NCBI GenBank assembly: GCA_964523795.1
Contig: CAZGAO010000073.1
Span: 1-26,246 of the forward strand
Source of the DNA: SABY01 sp964523795
Lineage (GTDB): Bacteria; Bacteroidota; Bacteroidia; Bacteroidales; 4484-276
Direction of reading: 5' to 3'
Length of the DNA: 26,246 nucleotides
This document shows, one piece after another, positions 1 through 8,328 of this stretch (its first letter is position 1; the number at the start of each line of letters is the position of its first letter). The notes under the pieces are model-generated. The model saw nothing but the letters and a program-made list of their open reading frames with translations, was not told where the DNA came from and made no database searches. The translations under genes and the position numbers were made by a program.

Positions 1-32
1 TGGAACTATAGCATCCAACCATAAATGTATCG

Positions 33-81
33 TTAATTATTGAACAGACACTAAGGAAAAGGAAATATGAATATTTCCTTT
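33..81. repeat. possible repeat end plus 11-bp inverted repeat
   Basis: Positions 58-68 (AAAGGAAATAT) are the exact reverse complement of 71-81, giving a nearly closed AT-rich palindrome. Just before it, 33-54 ends in ACAGACACTA, which matches the right end of the MITE-like elements at 6006-6162 and 19812-19969. The upstream bases match only loosely, so this may be a decayed end of the same family. No coding region is visible in 1-277. Confidence 0.35.
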
Positions 82-183
82 CAACTACCCCCTTCTACAA
101 AAGTCCCGTCACCTCGAAGATCCTTGCTAGCTTTTGGGCGATTGAGAAGTTTCTCTGGCAACCTTTAATCCAACTTCTGATAC

Positions 184-277
184 AAACATGTCATTGGTAC
201 CAAAACACATAGCGAAGCGTAGTGTTAACGGGGGAAATCTCCTCCCCAATGTCATAACCTCATTATGCTTAAAAAAA
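184..277 (+). repeat. dispersed intergenic repeat, copy 1
   Basis: The first 57 bases (184-240) are clearly similar to the reverse complement of 19506-19562. Shared words include TCATTGG, ACCAAA, AGCGAA and GAAAT. The rest (229-279), with GAAATCTC, AATGTC and a CAT.ACCTCA..TGCT.AAAAAA stretch, matches 19578-19605 and 19716-19747 in direct orientation. The same non-coding element therefore occurs twice with its blocks arranged differently. The similarity runs right up to the stop codon of the downstream lipoprotein gene. Confidence 0.6.
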
Positions 278-1267
278 TTACAAGTTAGGATTTACCACAA
301 AATCGCGTTCCAGGAGCAATATCTCTGCTTCGGCTTCAATGGGCGAGAGGCGGCGGGCTTTGACGGTGGTGTAGCGGCTCGAAAGCAGGCCAAAACCATT
401 TTCGATATTAGTATATTCAGGACGATCCTGCACCAGGCTATTCGAAGGGCCGTTTACGCGCATATAAGTATCGTATTCCTCGCCGGCAGCGGTAACAATA
501 AAATCGACCAGGCCGCACAGGCGATGACCTTCAATCTGTTGGGGTTTTATATTGTTGGCAATAAAATCGTAGAAACCATTGTTGCTCACATCCATTTCAG
601 GCCCGTTTTGCCCACCGTAATTTTCGGCAAATTGTGTAGGCAGAGACCAATCGATGTATTTGGCAAGGGTATCGCCTGCATGAACTTCAAAATAATGAAA
701 TCGGATTTTAGGCTCATAGCGCATGGCGTTATCGGCATTTCTCCACTCAAAAGGCGTAGTGAAGTCGCGCTTGAAAGATGCCTTGCCTCCCGAGGGGGGT
801 TTTGAAATGGTAAACTCATCAATAAGCCTTGTTGTAGCCGTAATTTCCTTGCCACTGATGGTATTGCGAATATTCAGCTTGTATTGGTATTGCGAATTCA
901 GCGTGCCTGTTCCTTTATACACCAGCATGTAGGGATTGTAAAAAAATCCGGAATCCTTAGTGGCAATAGTGGTAGTATCCATTGGGATGGTTTGTACGAT
1001 TTGTCCGTTCATGTCGATACCCTGAAGGTTTACCTCAAGTGCGCCCATGTAACTTGACGAATCGGCAATCTTTGCAATTTCCAGGGCATTGCCACCCAGG
1101 AAAGCCTTGTTAATTCTAAAATAATGCGTTTGATCGGCCTGGTCGAGTAAGCCGTAAACAAGGGTTATTTCTTCCCAATCGGCATTGATGTCAACATCGG
1201 TTTCGCAGGCTGTGAAACCAAGAACAAAGACAGTGAGCAGACTAAAGAGTATCGTTTTACGAATCAT
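278..1267 (-). CDS. DUF4249-like outer-membrane-associated lipoprotein
   Basis: This 329-residue protein starts with a short basic N-terminus and hydrophobic segment ending in LGFTAC, a lipobox with the acylated cysteine at residue 21, so it should be a lipoprotein. The mature start (CETDVDINADWEE, then VYGLLD and FRINKAFLGG around residues 38-60) has the layout I associate with Bacteroidota DUF4249 proteins, which often accompany TonB-dependent receptors. No receptor gene is next to it here. The rest is predicted beta-rich with no catalytic motif that I recognise. It is transcribed away from panB, and the roughly 150 bp between the two starts must hold both promoters. The family assignment is by pattern only and the molecular role is unknown. 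Confidence 0.7.
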   Translation of the reverse strand: MIRKTILFSLLTVFVLGFTACETDVDINADWEEITLVYGLLDQADQTHYFRINKAFLGGNALEIAKIADSSSYMGALEVNLQGIDMNGQIVQTIPMDTTTIATKDSGFFYNPYMLVYKGTGTLNSQYQYKLNIRNTISGKEITATTRLIDEFTISKPPSGGKASFKRDFTTPFEWRNADNAMRYEPKIRFHYFEVHAGDTLAKYIDWSLPTQFAENYGGQNGPEMDVSNNGFYDFIANNIKPQQIEGHRLCGLVDFIVTAAGEEYDTYMRVNGPSNSLVQDRPEYTNIENGFGLLSSRYTTVKARRLSPIEAEAEILLLERDFVVNPNL

Positions 1268-1324
1268 AAGGCAAAAACTAATGAGTGATAATGATGAATA
1301 AGTGCTTAGAAACTGAATATCTGT

Positions 1325-1332
1325 TAACTTTG
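1325..1332 (+). promoter_or_regulatory. candidate -7 promoter box for panB
   Basis: TAACTTTG matches the Bacteroidota -7 consensus TAnnTTTG exactly and lies about 87 bases before the chosen panB ATG. I see no convincing -33 TTTG at the usual distance, so this rests on the -7 box and its location. Confidence 0.45.
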
Positions 1333-1418
1333 CATTTTTATAATAACAATGGCCTAACGGCGCAGAATTGCTTTTATTTTGACAAAACGGAACATTGCTT
1401 CCAAAAAGAAAAACAGTT

Positions 1419-2249
1419 ATGACAGAGCATAAAGGGATTCGAAAATCAGAATACAGAAAAATTACTACCCACGTCCTTCAGGAGATGAAACTCAAGAGCG
1501 AGAAAATAGCCATGCTTACGGGCTACGACTTTTCGATGGCAGGCATCCTCGATGCTGCCGGCATCGATGTTATCCTGGTGGGCGACTCGGCTTCCAACGT
1601 TATGGCAGGATACACCACCACCCTGCCCATCACCCTCGACCAGATGATCTATCACGCTTCCTCGGTGATGCGGGCGGTAAAACGCGCTTTGGTGGTGGTG
1701 GACTTACCCTTTGGCACTTACCAGGGAAATTCAAAAGAAGCCCTCCAGTCGGCCATTCGTATTATGAAAGAATCGGGAGCCAACGCTATTAAAATGGAGG
1801 GTGGACGCGAAATTATCGAATCGGTCGATCGTATTCTCTCCGCAGGTATTCCCGTAATGGGGCATCTTGGGCTTACACCACAGTCGATACACAAATTTGG
1901 AACTTACGTGGTAAGAGCTACCGATGATGCAGAAGCACAGACCCTGATCGAGGATGCGCATCTGCTCGAAGAAGCCGGCTGCTTTAGCCTGGTGCTCGAA
2001 AAAATCCCTGCTAACCTGGGCGAGCGGGTTACCAACGAAATAAAAATCCCTACCATCGGCATTGGTGCAGGCCACGAAGTGGATGGCCAGGTACTGGTGC
2101 TCCACGACATGCTGGGCATAACCCAAAAATTTTCGCCCCGCTTCCTGCGCCGTTATCACAACCTCTACGAAGAAATACGCGGTTCCGTGATTTCGTACAT
2201 TGACGATGTGAAAAAACTTGATTTCCCTAACGACCGGGAACAATATTAA
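1419..2249 (+). CDS. panB: 3-methyl-2-oxobutanoate hydroxymethyltransferase (PanB)
   Basis: Ketopantoate hydroxymethyltransferase transfers a one-carbon unit from methylene-tetrahydrofolate to 2-oxoisovalerate, the first committed step of pantothenate and CoA synthesis, in the cytosol. The 276-residue product spans the whole family. Visible signatures are MLTGYDFSMAG, VGDSASNVM with metal-ligand Asp56, VVVDLPFGTYQ with Asp95, IKMEGG (Lys125, Glu127), the catalytic-base region VLEKIP (Glu194), and IGIGAG followed by DGQVLVLHDMLG. I chose the ATG at 1419, because the frame reaches 1395 only through a TTG and homologues begin near this methionine. The pseudouridine synthase gene follows after 104 bases on the same strand. 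No other pantothenate gene lies in the window. Confidence 0.96.
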   Translation: MTEHKGIRKSEYRKITTHVLQEMKLKSEKIAMLTGYDFSMAGILDAAGIDVILVGDSASNVMAGYTTTLPITLDQMIYHASSVMRAVKRALVVVDLPFGTYQGNSKEALQSAIRIMKESGANAIKMEGGREIIESVDRILSAGIPVMGHLGLTPQSIHKFGTYVVRATDDAEAQTLIEDAHLLEEAGCFSLVLEKIPANLGERVTNEIKIPTIGIGAGHEVDGQVLVLHDMLGITQKFSPRFLRRYHNLYEEIRGSVISYIDDVKKLDFPNDREQY

Positions 2250-2353
2250 ACTTTGGATTGTTTATGTGTCGTTTCTGATTGGTAAAACCCTTTCGGGAAA
2301 TGCTACAAAAACTAATCTATACCATTAATCGAATCCAAAACAAACAATAATTC

Positions 2354-3058
2354 ATGGTTAACGAAGTGCTTTTCGAGGATAACCATATCATAGTTATTAA
2401 CAAAATTACGGGTGATATTATTCAGGCCGACCGCACCGAGGATCCCACCTTGCGCGATGCGGCTAAAGTGTATTTGAAAGAAAAATACCAAAAGCCTGGT
2501 AATGTGTTTTTGGGCGTAGTGCATCGTTTAGACAGGCCGGTGAGTGGCGCAGTGATATTTGCCAAAACCAGTAAGTCGCTCAAACGGCTGAACAGCATCT
2601 TCAAGGCTCGCGAGATAAAAAAGGTATATTGGGTTGTGGTGGACAAAGCCCCTCCCAAAATGGAGGGCAAGCTCATCAATTACCTGCGCCGCAATCAGAC
2701 TAAAAACAAATCGTATGTGGTGGACGAGAGCACTAAAGATGCCGTGTATGCCGAGCTGGATTACAAAATACTGGCGCAAAGCGATCGCTACTTTTTGCTC
2801 GAAGTGTTGCTACACACCGGACGGCACCATCAGATACGCGCACAGTTGTCGGGTCTGGGATGTCGCATCAAGGGCGACCTTAAATATGGCTTCCCGCGTT
2901 CCAATCCCGATGCCTCTATCCATCTCCACGCCCGCTTTATCGAGTTTATCCATCCCATAAAAAAAGAATTGATAAAAATTGAAGCTCCCCTGCCCGATGA
3001 CCCGCTTTGGAATTATTTTGGCCAGGTTATGGCTGGCAACGAAAATGCCAAAAAATGA
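2354..3058 (+). CDS. RluA-family RNA pseudouridine synthase
   Basis: This 234-residue enzyme should isomerise uridine to pseudouridine in rRNA or tRNA. The family hallmark HRLDRPVSG sits at residues 57-65 with catalytic Asp60. It is followed by a KVYWVVV strand and the late motif LLHTGRHHQIRAQL. There is no N-terminal S4 domain, so it is the short RluA/TruC-like form and its target base cannot be read from sequence. It lies 104 bases after panB. Its stop codon overlaps the next start in ATGA (3055-3058), so the downstream outer-membrane protein is probably translationally coupled to it. Confidence 0.9.
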   Translation: MVNEVLFEDNHIIVINKITGDIIQADRTEDPTLRDAAKVYLKEKYQKPGNVFLGVVHRLDRPVSGAVIFAKTSKSLKRLNSIFKAREIKKVYWVVVDKAPPKMEGKLINYLRRNQTKNKSYVVDESTKDAVYAELDYKILAQSDRYFLLEVLLHTGRHHQIRAQLSGLGCRIKGDLKYGFPRSNPDASIHLHARFIEFIHPIKKELIKIEAPLPDDPLWNYFGQVMAGNENAKK

Positions 3059-5895
3059 AAATACTGAGGGTTTTTATTGGATTCAGCTTTTCGGTTTTAT
3101 TTTCCCTTTCGGGAGTTTATGCCCAATATTACAATTCGGGGCAGGATCCGGCAAGCGTAAGGTGGCAGCAAATCAATACCGCCAATTTCAAAATCATTTT
3201 TCCCGCCGATTATTCTAATACCGCAAACAGGGTAGCCAATATTTTGGAATACGCCGCCAGCCTCGATACGATTACCCTGAATACGAAAGTTAAAAAAATC
3301 CCGGTCATCCTCCACAACCAGATGGCGATATCGAATGCGCAAACGGTGTGGGCTCCGCGCAGGATGAATTTTTACACCGCGCCGCCCCAGGATTCCTACG
3401 GCCAGGATTGGTTCGAGCAATTGTCGCTGCACGAATACCGCCACATCATTCAGCTTAGCAAACTTAACCAGGGGCTTACCCAGGTGCTTACCTACGCTTT
3501 TGGCGAACAAATTACGGCTGCGGTGCTGGGGCTTTACATCCCGCTTTGGTTTTTGGAAGGTGATGCCGTAGCTGCCGAAACAGAGCTAAGCAAGGTGGGA
3601 AGAGGCCGATCGCCGGGCTTTGCCATGCCGCTTCGGGCGCAGTTTATCAACGAAAATATTTACAGCTACGACAAAGCCACCTTTGGTTCGTACAAAGATT
3701 TTGTTCCCAACCATTACATCCTTGGCTATCACATCGTGGCCAAAGCCCGCCAGCATTACGGCAGCAAAATTTGGGATCACACCCTGGATAAAGTTGGACG
3801 GCGGCCATACATAGTCGTGCCTTTTTCTGAAGGTATCCGCGATATTTCGGGCATGAACAAAACCGGCCTTTACAAAAGCATGATGGGCGAGCTTAAAAAT
3901 GAGTGGGAGGCCCAGGCTGACATCATCGCTGAATACTCCGAAACCCAAACGCTTTCGCCGCCAAAAACAATTTTTACGCAATACCTGCGGCCGCATCTTA
4001 CAACAAAAAATACTATTGTTGCCGAGAAAAAAGCCCTGGATGATATTGCTCGCTTTGTGGAAATCGACCGCAACGGCAATGAGCGCAGTCTTTTCACTCC
4101 CGGTTTTTACCTCCCCGGCAGCCTATCGTATGCTAATGGCCTGCTGGCCTGGAACGAGTACGGTTTTGACCCGCGATGGGACAACAGGACTTATGCCCTA
4201 GTAAAGATTTTCGACAGCAAAACCGGGACGGTGAAAGTACTGCGCAAAAACACGCGCTATTATGCGCCGGCCCTTTCGGCCGATGGCGAAAAAATCGTGG
4301 TGGTGGAAGTTAGCGAAAATCAAAAATACAAGTTGGTCATTCTTGATACTGAAAATGGCCAAATACTCTGTGAGCTGTCCACGCCTGAGAACTATTTTTT
4401 CTCTTATCCTTCATTTTCCGATGACGGGCAAAAGGTGGTGGCCGCAGCCATTGGCGATTTTGGGAATCGCATTGTGGTGTTTGATTTAAGCAAAAGGGAG
4501 ATGACCTATCTTAGCAAAGCCGATTATACCGAAATATTTTCACCGGTTTTTTGGGGTGATAAAATCGCTTTTGTGGGCGCTTGGTCGGGCATCAATAATT
4601 TGTATGCCCTGGATACAACCACCCTGGAAATATCCAAATTTAGCTCCGTTACTTTTGGCCTTACCGATCCATTTTTTGCGGCGGATGGCAGTGTGATCTT
4701 TTCAAATTACACCAGCCAGGGTTATCAAATTGCCAAAATGCAGAATCCGGAACCAAACAAAATTCCGCTTCGCGAGGTCAGCGACCACAGCGTAAAACTG
4801 TATGAAGCACTGGCGCGGCAGGCCGATACCATCCTCGATCCTTATGCCGTTCCCGAAAAGGATTATCCACACAAAAAATACAGCAAGGCGGCTCATCTTT
4901 TCAACATTCACAGTTGGGCTCCCGCCTCCATCGATGCCAATAATTACGACATCAAACCCGGCGTTTCGCTGCTTTCGCAAAATGTATTGAGTTCGGCCTT
5001 TGCAAGCCTGGGCTGGGAATACGACCTGAACGAGGAAACCGGGAAATACTATTTTAACTTCACTTACGAAGGCTGGTATCCGGCCTTGGATTTTAAGGCA
5101 GATTATGGCAGGCGAAAATCCTACAAATTCGATACTACTACCATGCGGAGGATTGATTATTCCTGGATGGAGACGAATTTTTCGACCACGATACGCTTGC
5201 CGCTCAATTTTACCACCAGCAAATATTCGCGCTTCATCCAACCCAGCATCCAATTTGAGTACGTGCAACTGGACATGGACGATGATGCGGAGCTGAGTTT
5301 TAAACGCAGCAACTACAAGGCATTGAGTTACCGGCTTTATGCTTACAACCTGCTTAAAAGTACAGATCGCGATATGAATCCACGCTGGGGGCAAACGCTG
5401 GATGTGAACTACCGCACCGCTCCCTTTGCCAGCGATACCTTAGGCGCGATGCTGGCCGCCGAAAGCCGGCTCTTTTTCCCGGGTATTTTGCGCCATCATA
5501 GTTTTAATTTTTATGGCGGCTTCCAGAAACGCATGGATGAGAATCCACTTTTTGGGAATATCATCCGGCTGCCCCGGGGCTTCTCCGGCATTTATACCAG
5601 CCAGTTGCAAAGCCTTTCGGTCAATTATAAACTCCCCCTGTTTTATCCTGATTTCAGCTTATCCTCGCTGGCCTACTTAAAGCGTTTCAAAATCAATTTG
5701 TTTTACGATTATGCCTTTGGCGAGCACTTCGACTCCCATCAAACCTGGCAGTCGCTGGGGGCGGGCTTGTTTGTTGACTTGCATATTTTGCGCTTTCTGG
5801 CACCGGTCGAATTGGGCTATCGCTTCATTTACCGCCCCGACTACAACGATGTGAAATCGGAGTTTTTATTCGCCATCCGCTTCGAGAGCTTGTAA
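3055..5895 (+). CDS. HExxH metallopeptidase-like / TolB-like propeller / outer-membrane barrel protein
   Basis: This is a 946-residue exported protein. The ATG at 3055 overlaps the previous stop codon in ATGA and gives a clean signal peptide ending near VYAQ at residue 24; an upstream ATG at 3007 in the same frame would bury it. Residues 126-130 are HEYRH, a zinc HExxH motif. WFLEGDA at 165-171 places a Glu (168) about 38 residues later, where gluzincins carry their third zinc ligand. The middle (roughly 300-620) contains repeated strands of the type LSADGEKIVVVEV and FSDDGQKVVAAA, as in TolB/WD40-like propellers. The last 300 or so residues alternate aromatic strands and end in FAIRFESL, consistent with an outer-membrane barrel. 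I infer a periplasmic or surface peptidase anchored by its own barrel. The substrate is unknown and activity is unproven. Confidence 0.8.
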   Translation: MKILRVFIGFSFSVLFSLSGVYAQYYNSGQDPASVRWQQINTANFKIIFPADYSNTANRVANILEYAASLDTITLNTKVKKIPVILHNQMAISNAQTVWAPRRMNFYTAPPQDSYGQDWFEQLSLHEYRHIIQLSKLNQGLTQVLTYAFGEQITAAVLGLYIPLWFLEGDAVAAETELSKVGRGRSPGFAMPLRAQFINENIYSYDKATFGSYKDFVPNHYILGYHIVAKARQHYGSKIWDHTLDKVGRRPYIVVPFSEGIRDISGMNKTGLYKSMMGELKNEWEAQADIIAEYSETQTLSPPKTIFTQYLRPHLTTKNTIVAEKKALDDIARFVEIDRNGNERSLFTPGFYLPGSLSYANGLLAWNEYGFDPRWDNRTYALVKIFDSKTGTVKVLRKNTRYYAPALSADGEKIVVVEVSENQKYKLVILDTENGQILCELSTPENYFFSYPSFSDDGQKVVAAAIGDFGNRIVVFDLSKREMTYLSKADYTEIFSPVFWGDKIAFVGAWSGINNLYALDTTTLEISKFSSVTFGLTDPFFAADGSVIFSNYTSQGYQIAKMQNPEPNKIPLREVSDHSVKLYEALARQADTILDPYAVPEKDYPHKKYSKAAHLFNIHSWAPASIDANNYDIKPGVSLLSQNVLSSAFASLGWEYDLNEETGKYYFNFTYEGWYPALDFKADYGRRKSYKFDTTTMRRIDYSWMETNFSTTIRLPLNFTTSKYSRFIQPSIQFEYVQLDMDDDAELSFKRSNYKALSYRLYAYNLLKSTDRDMNPRWGQTLDVNYRTAPFASDTLGAMLAAESRLFFPGILRHHSFNFYGGFQKRMDENPLFGNIIRLPRGFSGIYTSQLQSLSVNYKLPLFYPDFSLSSLAYLKRFKINLFYDYAFGEHFDSHQTWQSLGAGLFVDLHILRFLAPVELGYRFIYRPDYNDVKSEFLFAIRFESL

Positions 5896-6005
5896 GGTAG
5901 CTTGGATATAAAGCACCTTTATTCTAAGGATTACTGAAAAACTCAAGAAGATTACATTTCGGTGCTCTGCAATCAAACCAAGCATAAATCACTCTGTTAA
6001 GCTAA

Positions 6006-6162
6006 TTAGTGTCTGTCCAAAAAGTCAACTTTTTTTGATTTAAGATTGAAGATTTACGATCGGAGATTTTAGATTGTGTTAAATATCACCAACATCTTAT
6101 ATCTAAAATCGTTAATCTAAAATCGGAATTTTTCTAATTGCTACTTTAAAGACGGGCACTAA
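6006..6162 (+). repeat. MITE-like intergenic repeat, copy 1
   Basis: This 157-bp non-coding element begins TTAGTGTCTGTC and ends GACGGGCACTAA, so its termini are imperfect inverted repeats (two mismatches in 12). TAA occurs just outside both ends and may be a target duplication. The interior holds a nested inverted repeat (GATTTTAGATT against AATCTAAAATC). A second copy at 19812-19969 is nearly identical over the central 100 or so bases. It fills most of the 301-bp gap between the convergent genes ending at 5895 and 6197. I see no gene elsewhere in that gap. Confidence 0.75.
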
Positions 6163-6196
6163 TAAACAAAGTATTTGGCTTTTTTTCTAGCAAACC

Positions 6197-7657
6197 TTAC
6201 TCTACCATCAAAGGCCTTGTTTGCTTGATGTCCTTTCCCACAAATTCTAAAAGATAAAACCCGGGATTTAGGCTTTTGATTTGAATTTGCGATGCAAAAT
6301 CCAGAATGCTGTGCAGTCGCCCATCCATGGTATAAATACGGATGGCATCAAAATCAAGATTGGTTTTGATGGTAATAAAATCGGATGCCGGATTTGGAAA
6401 AACGCGCAAATCCTGACTTTGTTCCGATTTTGCTGTTTGGGTAGTAAAATCAAAAACCTGAATAATGGTATCGAGCAGGGGCGTGCCCGCAATGATGTCG
6501 CTGCCGGGGCTGGTCTCGATATAATCGCCGGTAATTTCCCAGATAATAATTCCCTTGGCCTGATTATCCACTACGTATTGCGCCTTATAAGCCGCCGACA
6601 ATTTGTTATCGTAAGTTACGAAGGTGTTGATGGAATTGCCCAGGAGGTAGGGGCATTTTACATCATCGTCCCAATATTCGGTAAACATGTCCATTTTTTT
6701 AAGGATGTTGTAATAAAGCGGCTGACCCTCGTCCTCCGAAAAGGTAGAGCCATCGTAGCCAGTGTGCGAACCGTAAAGCCGGGTGCAGTTGGCCAGGGCC
6801 TTGCCGTAAAATGCAATGCCGAGGTTAATTTTTTCGGCCGGCACATCAAACTCATGCACCAGCTTGTTAAAGGCTCCATCGAAACACCATTGGGGGTCGC
6901 CCACCGCAGGACTGTAAAGCGGCGTATGGTGGTTACTCTCCGCATCCCACGAACCGTGGAAATCGTAGGTCATCAGGTTTACCATATCCACCAAAGGCAG
7001 TATGTTTTCCCATTCGATGGCTTCCATTTTGTCGTGCGAAACGCCAAAGCAGGAAGTCAACAAATACTCGTTGCCCGTTTCCAGCGTGTGGGCATCCAGC
7101 GCATCGCGCAATTCCTGCATCAGAGTAGTGAAATTCTGTTTGTCTTCCGGGGTGCCGCCATTGGGCGCAAAACCGGGATATTCCCAATCCATGTCCACGC
7201 CATCGAAGTGGTAGGTGTCGATAAGGCTGAGGCAGTGATCGATAAAGTTTTGTCGCTTGGTCGGATTGGCGGCGATGCCCGAAAAGTTGTACGAATCGTT
7301 CCAGCCGCCAATCGAAGGCAGTAATTTAACCCCGTGCTGGTGGCAGAGGTAGGGAAGGCTGCGGGTAGAATCGTTCGTTACCACAGGCCACCAGAGCATA
7401 GGCCCTAGCAGCAGGTTCTCATCAGCCCAGGCATCGGTGCTTTGCAGCGAGCCATCGGCCATCGGCCTGAAAAAGGCATAATTGATAACCGTATATTTTT
7501 CGTAGTGGATCGCCTCAGGATTCACCAGTTGCCCGCGGTCGTACCATTGCCAGTTGGGGTAATAACCCACGATTTCTTTGTTGGCTTGCCCAAAACTAAG
7601 CAGCGAGACTGAGCCGAAGCACAGCAGCAGGAATACAATGAGATAAGATTTTTTCAT
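6197..7657 (-). CDS. secreted GH18 chitinase with T9SS sorting domain
   Basis: This 486-residue glycoside hydrolase family 18 enzyme should hydrolyse beta-1,4 N-acetylglucosamine linkages in chitin or a related glycan outside the cell. The start at 7657 gives a signal peptide ending near SFGQ at residue 24. The barrel motifs are SIGGW (115-119) and DGVDMDWE (152-159), the DxxDxDxE signature with catalytic Glu159. MTYDFHGSWD follows in the middle and IIIWEITGD late. The last 70 or so residues (FPNPASDFITI through NPGFYLLEF) form a typical type-A T9SS C-terminal domain, so export through the type IX system and surface attachment are expected. It is monocistronic, with a good -7 box 31 bases upstream of the start. 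A chitin-uptake cluster is not visible nearby. Confidence 0.93.
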   Translation of the reverse strand: MKKSYLIVFLLLCFGSVSLLSFGQANKEIVGYYPNWQWYDRGQLVNPEAIHYEKYTVINYAFFRPMADGSLQSTDAWADENLLLGPMLWWPVVTNDSTRSLPYLCHQHGVKLLPSIGGWNDSYNFSGIAANPTKRQNFIDHCLSLIDTYHFDGVDMDWEYPGFAPNGGTPEDKQNFTTLMQELRDALDAHTLETGNEYLLTSCFGVSHDKMEAIEWENILPLVDMVNLMTYDFHGSWDAESNHHTPLYSPAVGDPQWCFDGAFNKLVHEFDVPAEKINLGIAFYGKALANCTRLYGSHTGYDGSTFSEDEGQPLYYNILKKMDMFTEYWDDDVKCPYLLGNSINTFVTYDNKLSAAYKAQYVVDNQAKGIIIWEITGDYIETSPGSDIIAGTPLLDTIIQVFDFTTQTAKSEQSQDLRVFPNPASDFITIKTNLDFDAIRIYTMDGRLHSILDFASQIQIKSLNPGFYLLEFVGKDIKQTRPLMVE

Positions 7658-7687
7658 AGCCCGGATATTTACATTTTTTGATACTTG

Positions 7688-7695
7688 CAAAAGTA
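7688..7695 (-). promoter_or_regulatory. candidate -7 promoter box of the chitinase gene
   Basis: Read on the minus strand this is TACTTTTG, a perfect TAnnTTTG, placed 31 bases before the chitinase ATG. The same octamer precedes the genes starting at 9501 and 12649. No clear -33 box is visible. Confidence 0.5.
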
Positions 7696-7849
7696 GGGAA
7701 ATTCTTTTGCCAGGTAATAGGCAATTTAAACCCACTCCAAAAGAAATTTATTTTAAATTTGGCGGCAAATAAATAACACATAGAAATCATAAAAATCAGC
7801 AAGCAATAAAAATTATTTAATTTTGTTATTTAATAAATAATATTATCAA

Positions 7850-8323
7850 ATGACAACAGTGAAAGAAACGACTTTTAAAGAAACAACAACCGAGCACTAT
7901 AAAACGCTAATAAATATTCTTGGTCGAAAATTTATTAAGACAAGTATTGAAAGTCCTTTTGATTTTATAAATATTGCTTCAAGGGGAATAGATGCTCAGG
8001 TGATTGCAAATTTCAGAGCGCATTTTAAAATTCCAAGAGACCAAACCGCAGAAATGCTCAATGTTTCTGCTCCTACTATTTATCGGTGGATTAGAGAAAA
8101 GAAAAAACTCGAAAGAAACTACTCAGTTCAGCTTTTTGAATTGACTGATTTGTTTTTGTTTGGAATTGAAGTTTTCGAAAATAATGAAGACTTTTTTAAA
8201 TGGCTAAGATTGCCAAATACTGCATTAGGCGGACTTGAACCTCAGGATTTATTAGATATCCCCGGTGGAATATCTAAAGTCCGGGATCTTTTAGGCAGAA
8301 TTGAATATGGTGTTTATAGTTAG
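7850..8323 (+). CDS. Xre/MbcA/ParS-type antitoxin
   Basis: This 157-residue protein has the architecture of antitoxins paired with RES toxins. A helix-turn-helix lies at about residues 57-85 (DQTAEMLNVSAPTIYRW). A C-terminal MbcA/ParS toxin-binding region follows from about 95 (LFELTDLFLFGIEVF, then FFKWLRLPNTALGGLEP and LLGRIEYGVYS). It should neutralise the adjacent toxin and, by family precedent, bind the operon promoter. It precedes the RES gene by five bases, the usual antitoxin-first order. The upstream 110 bases are very AT-rich, and TAATTTTG at 7818-7825 is a possible -7 box. The locus is more AT-rich than its neighbours, in keeping with acquired DNA. Confidence 0.88.
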   Translation: MTTVKETTFKETTTEHYKTLINILGRKFIKTSIESPFDFINIASRGIDAQVIANFRAHFKIPRDQTAEMLNVSAPTIYRWIREKKKLERNYSVQLFELTDLFLFGIEVFENNEDFFKWLRLPNTALGGLEPQDLLDIPGGISKVRDLLGRIEYGVYS

Positions 8324-8328
8324 TACTT

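Noticed and set aside
188..805. 205-codon plus-strand open frame
   Set aside because: It starts in a dispersed repeat and runs antisense through the DUF4249-like lipoprotein gene, with no protein-like motifs.
6281..7324. 347-codon open frame on the plus strand inside the chitinase gene
   Set aside because: It is antisense to the catalytic domain of a clear GH18 enzyme, has no recognisable motif, and follows from the codon bias of the opposite strand.
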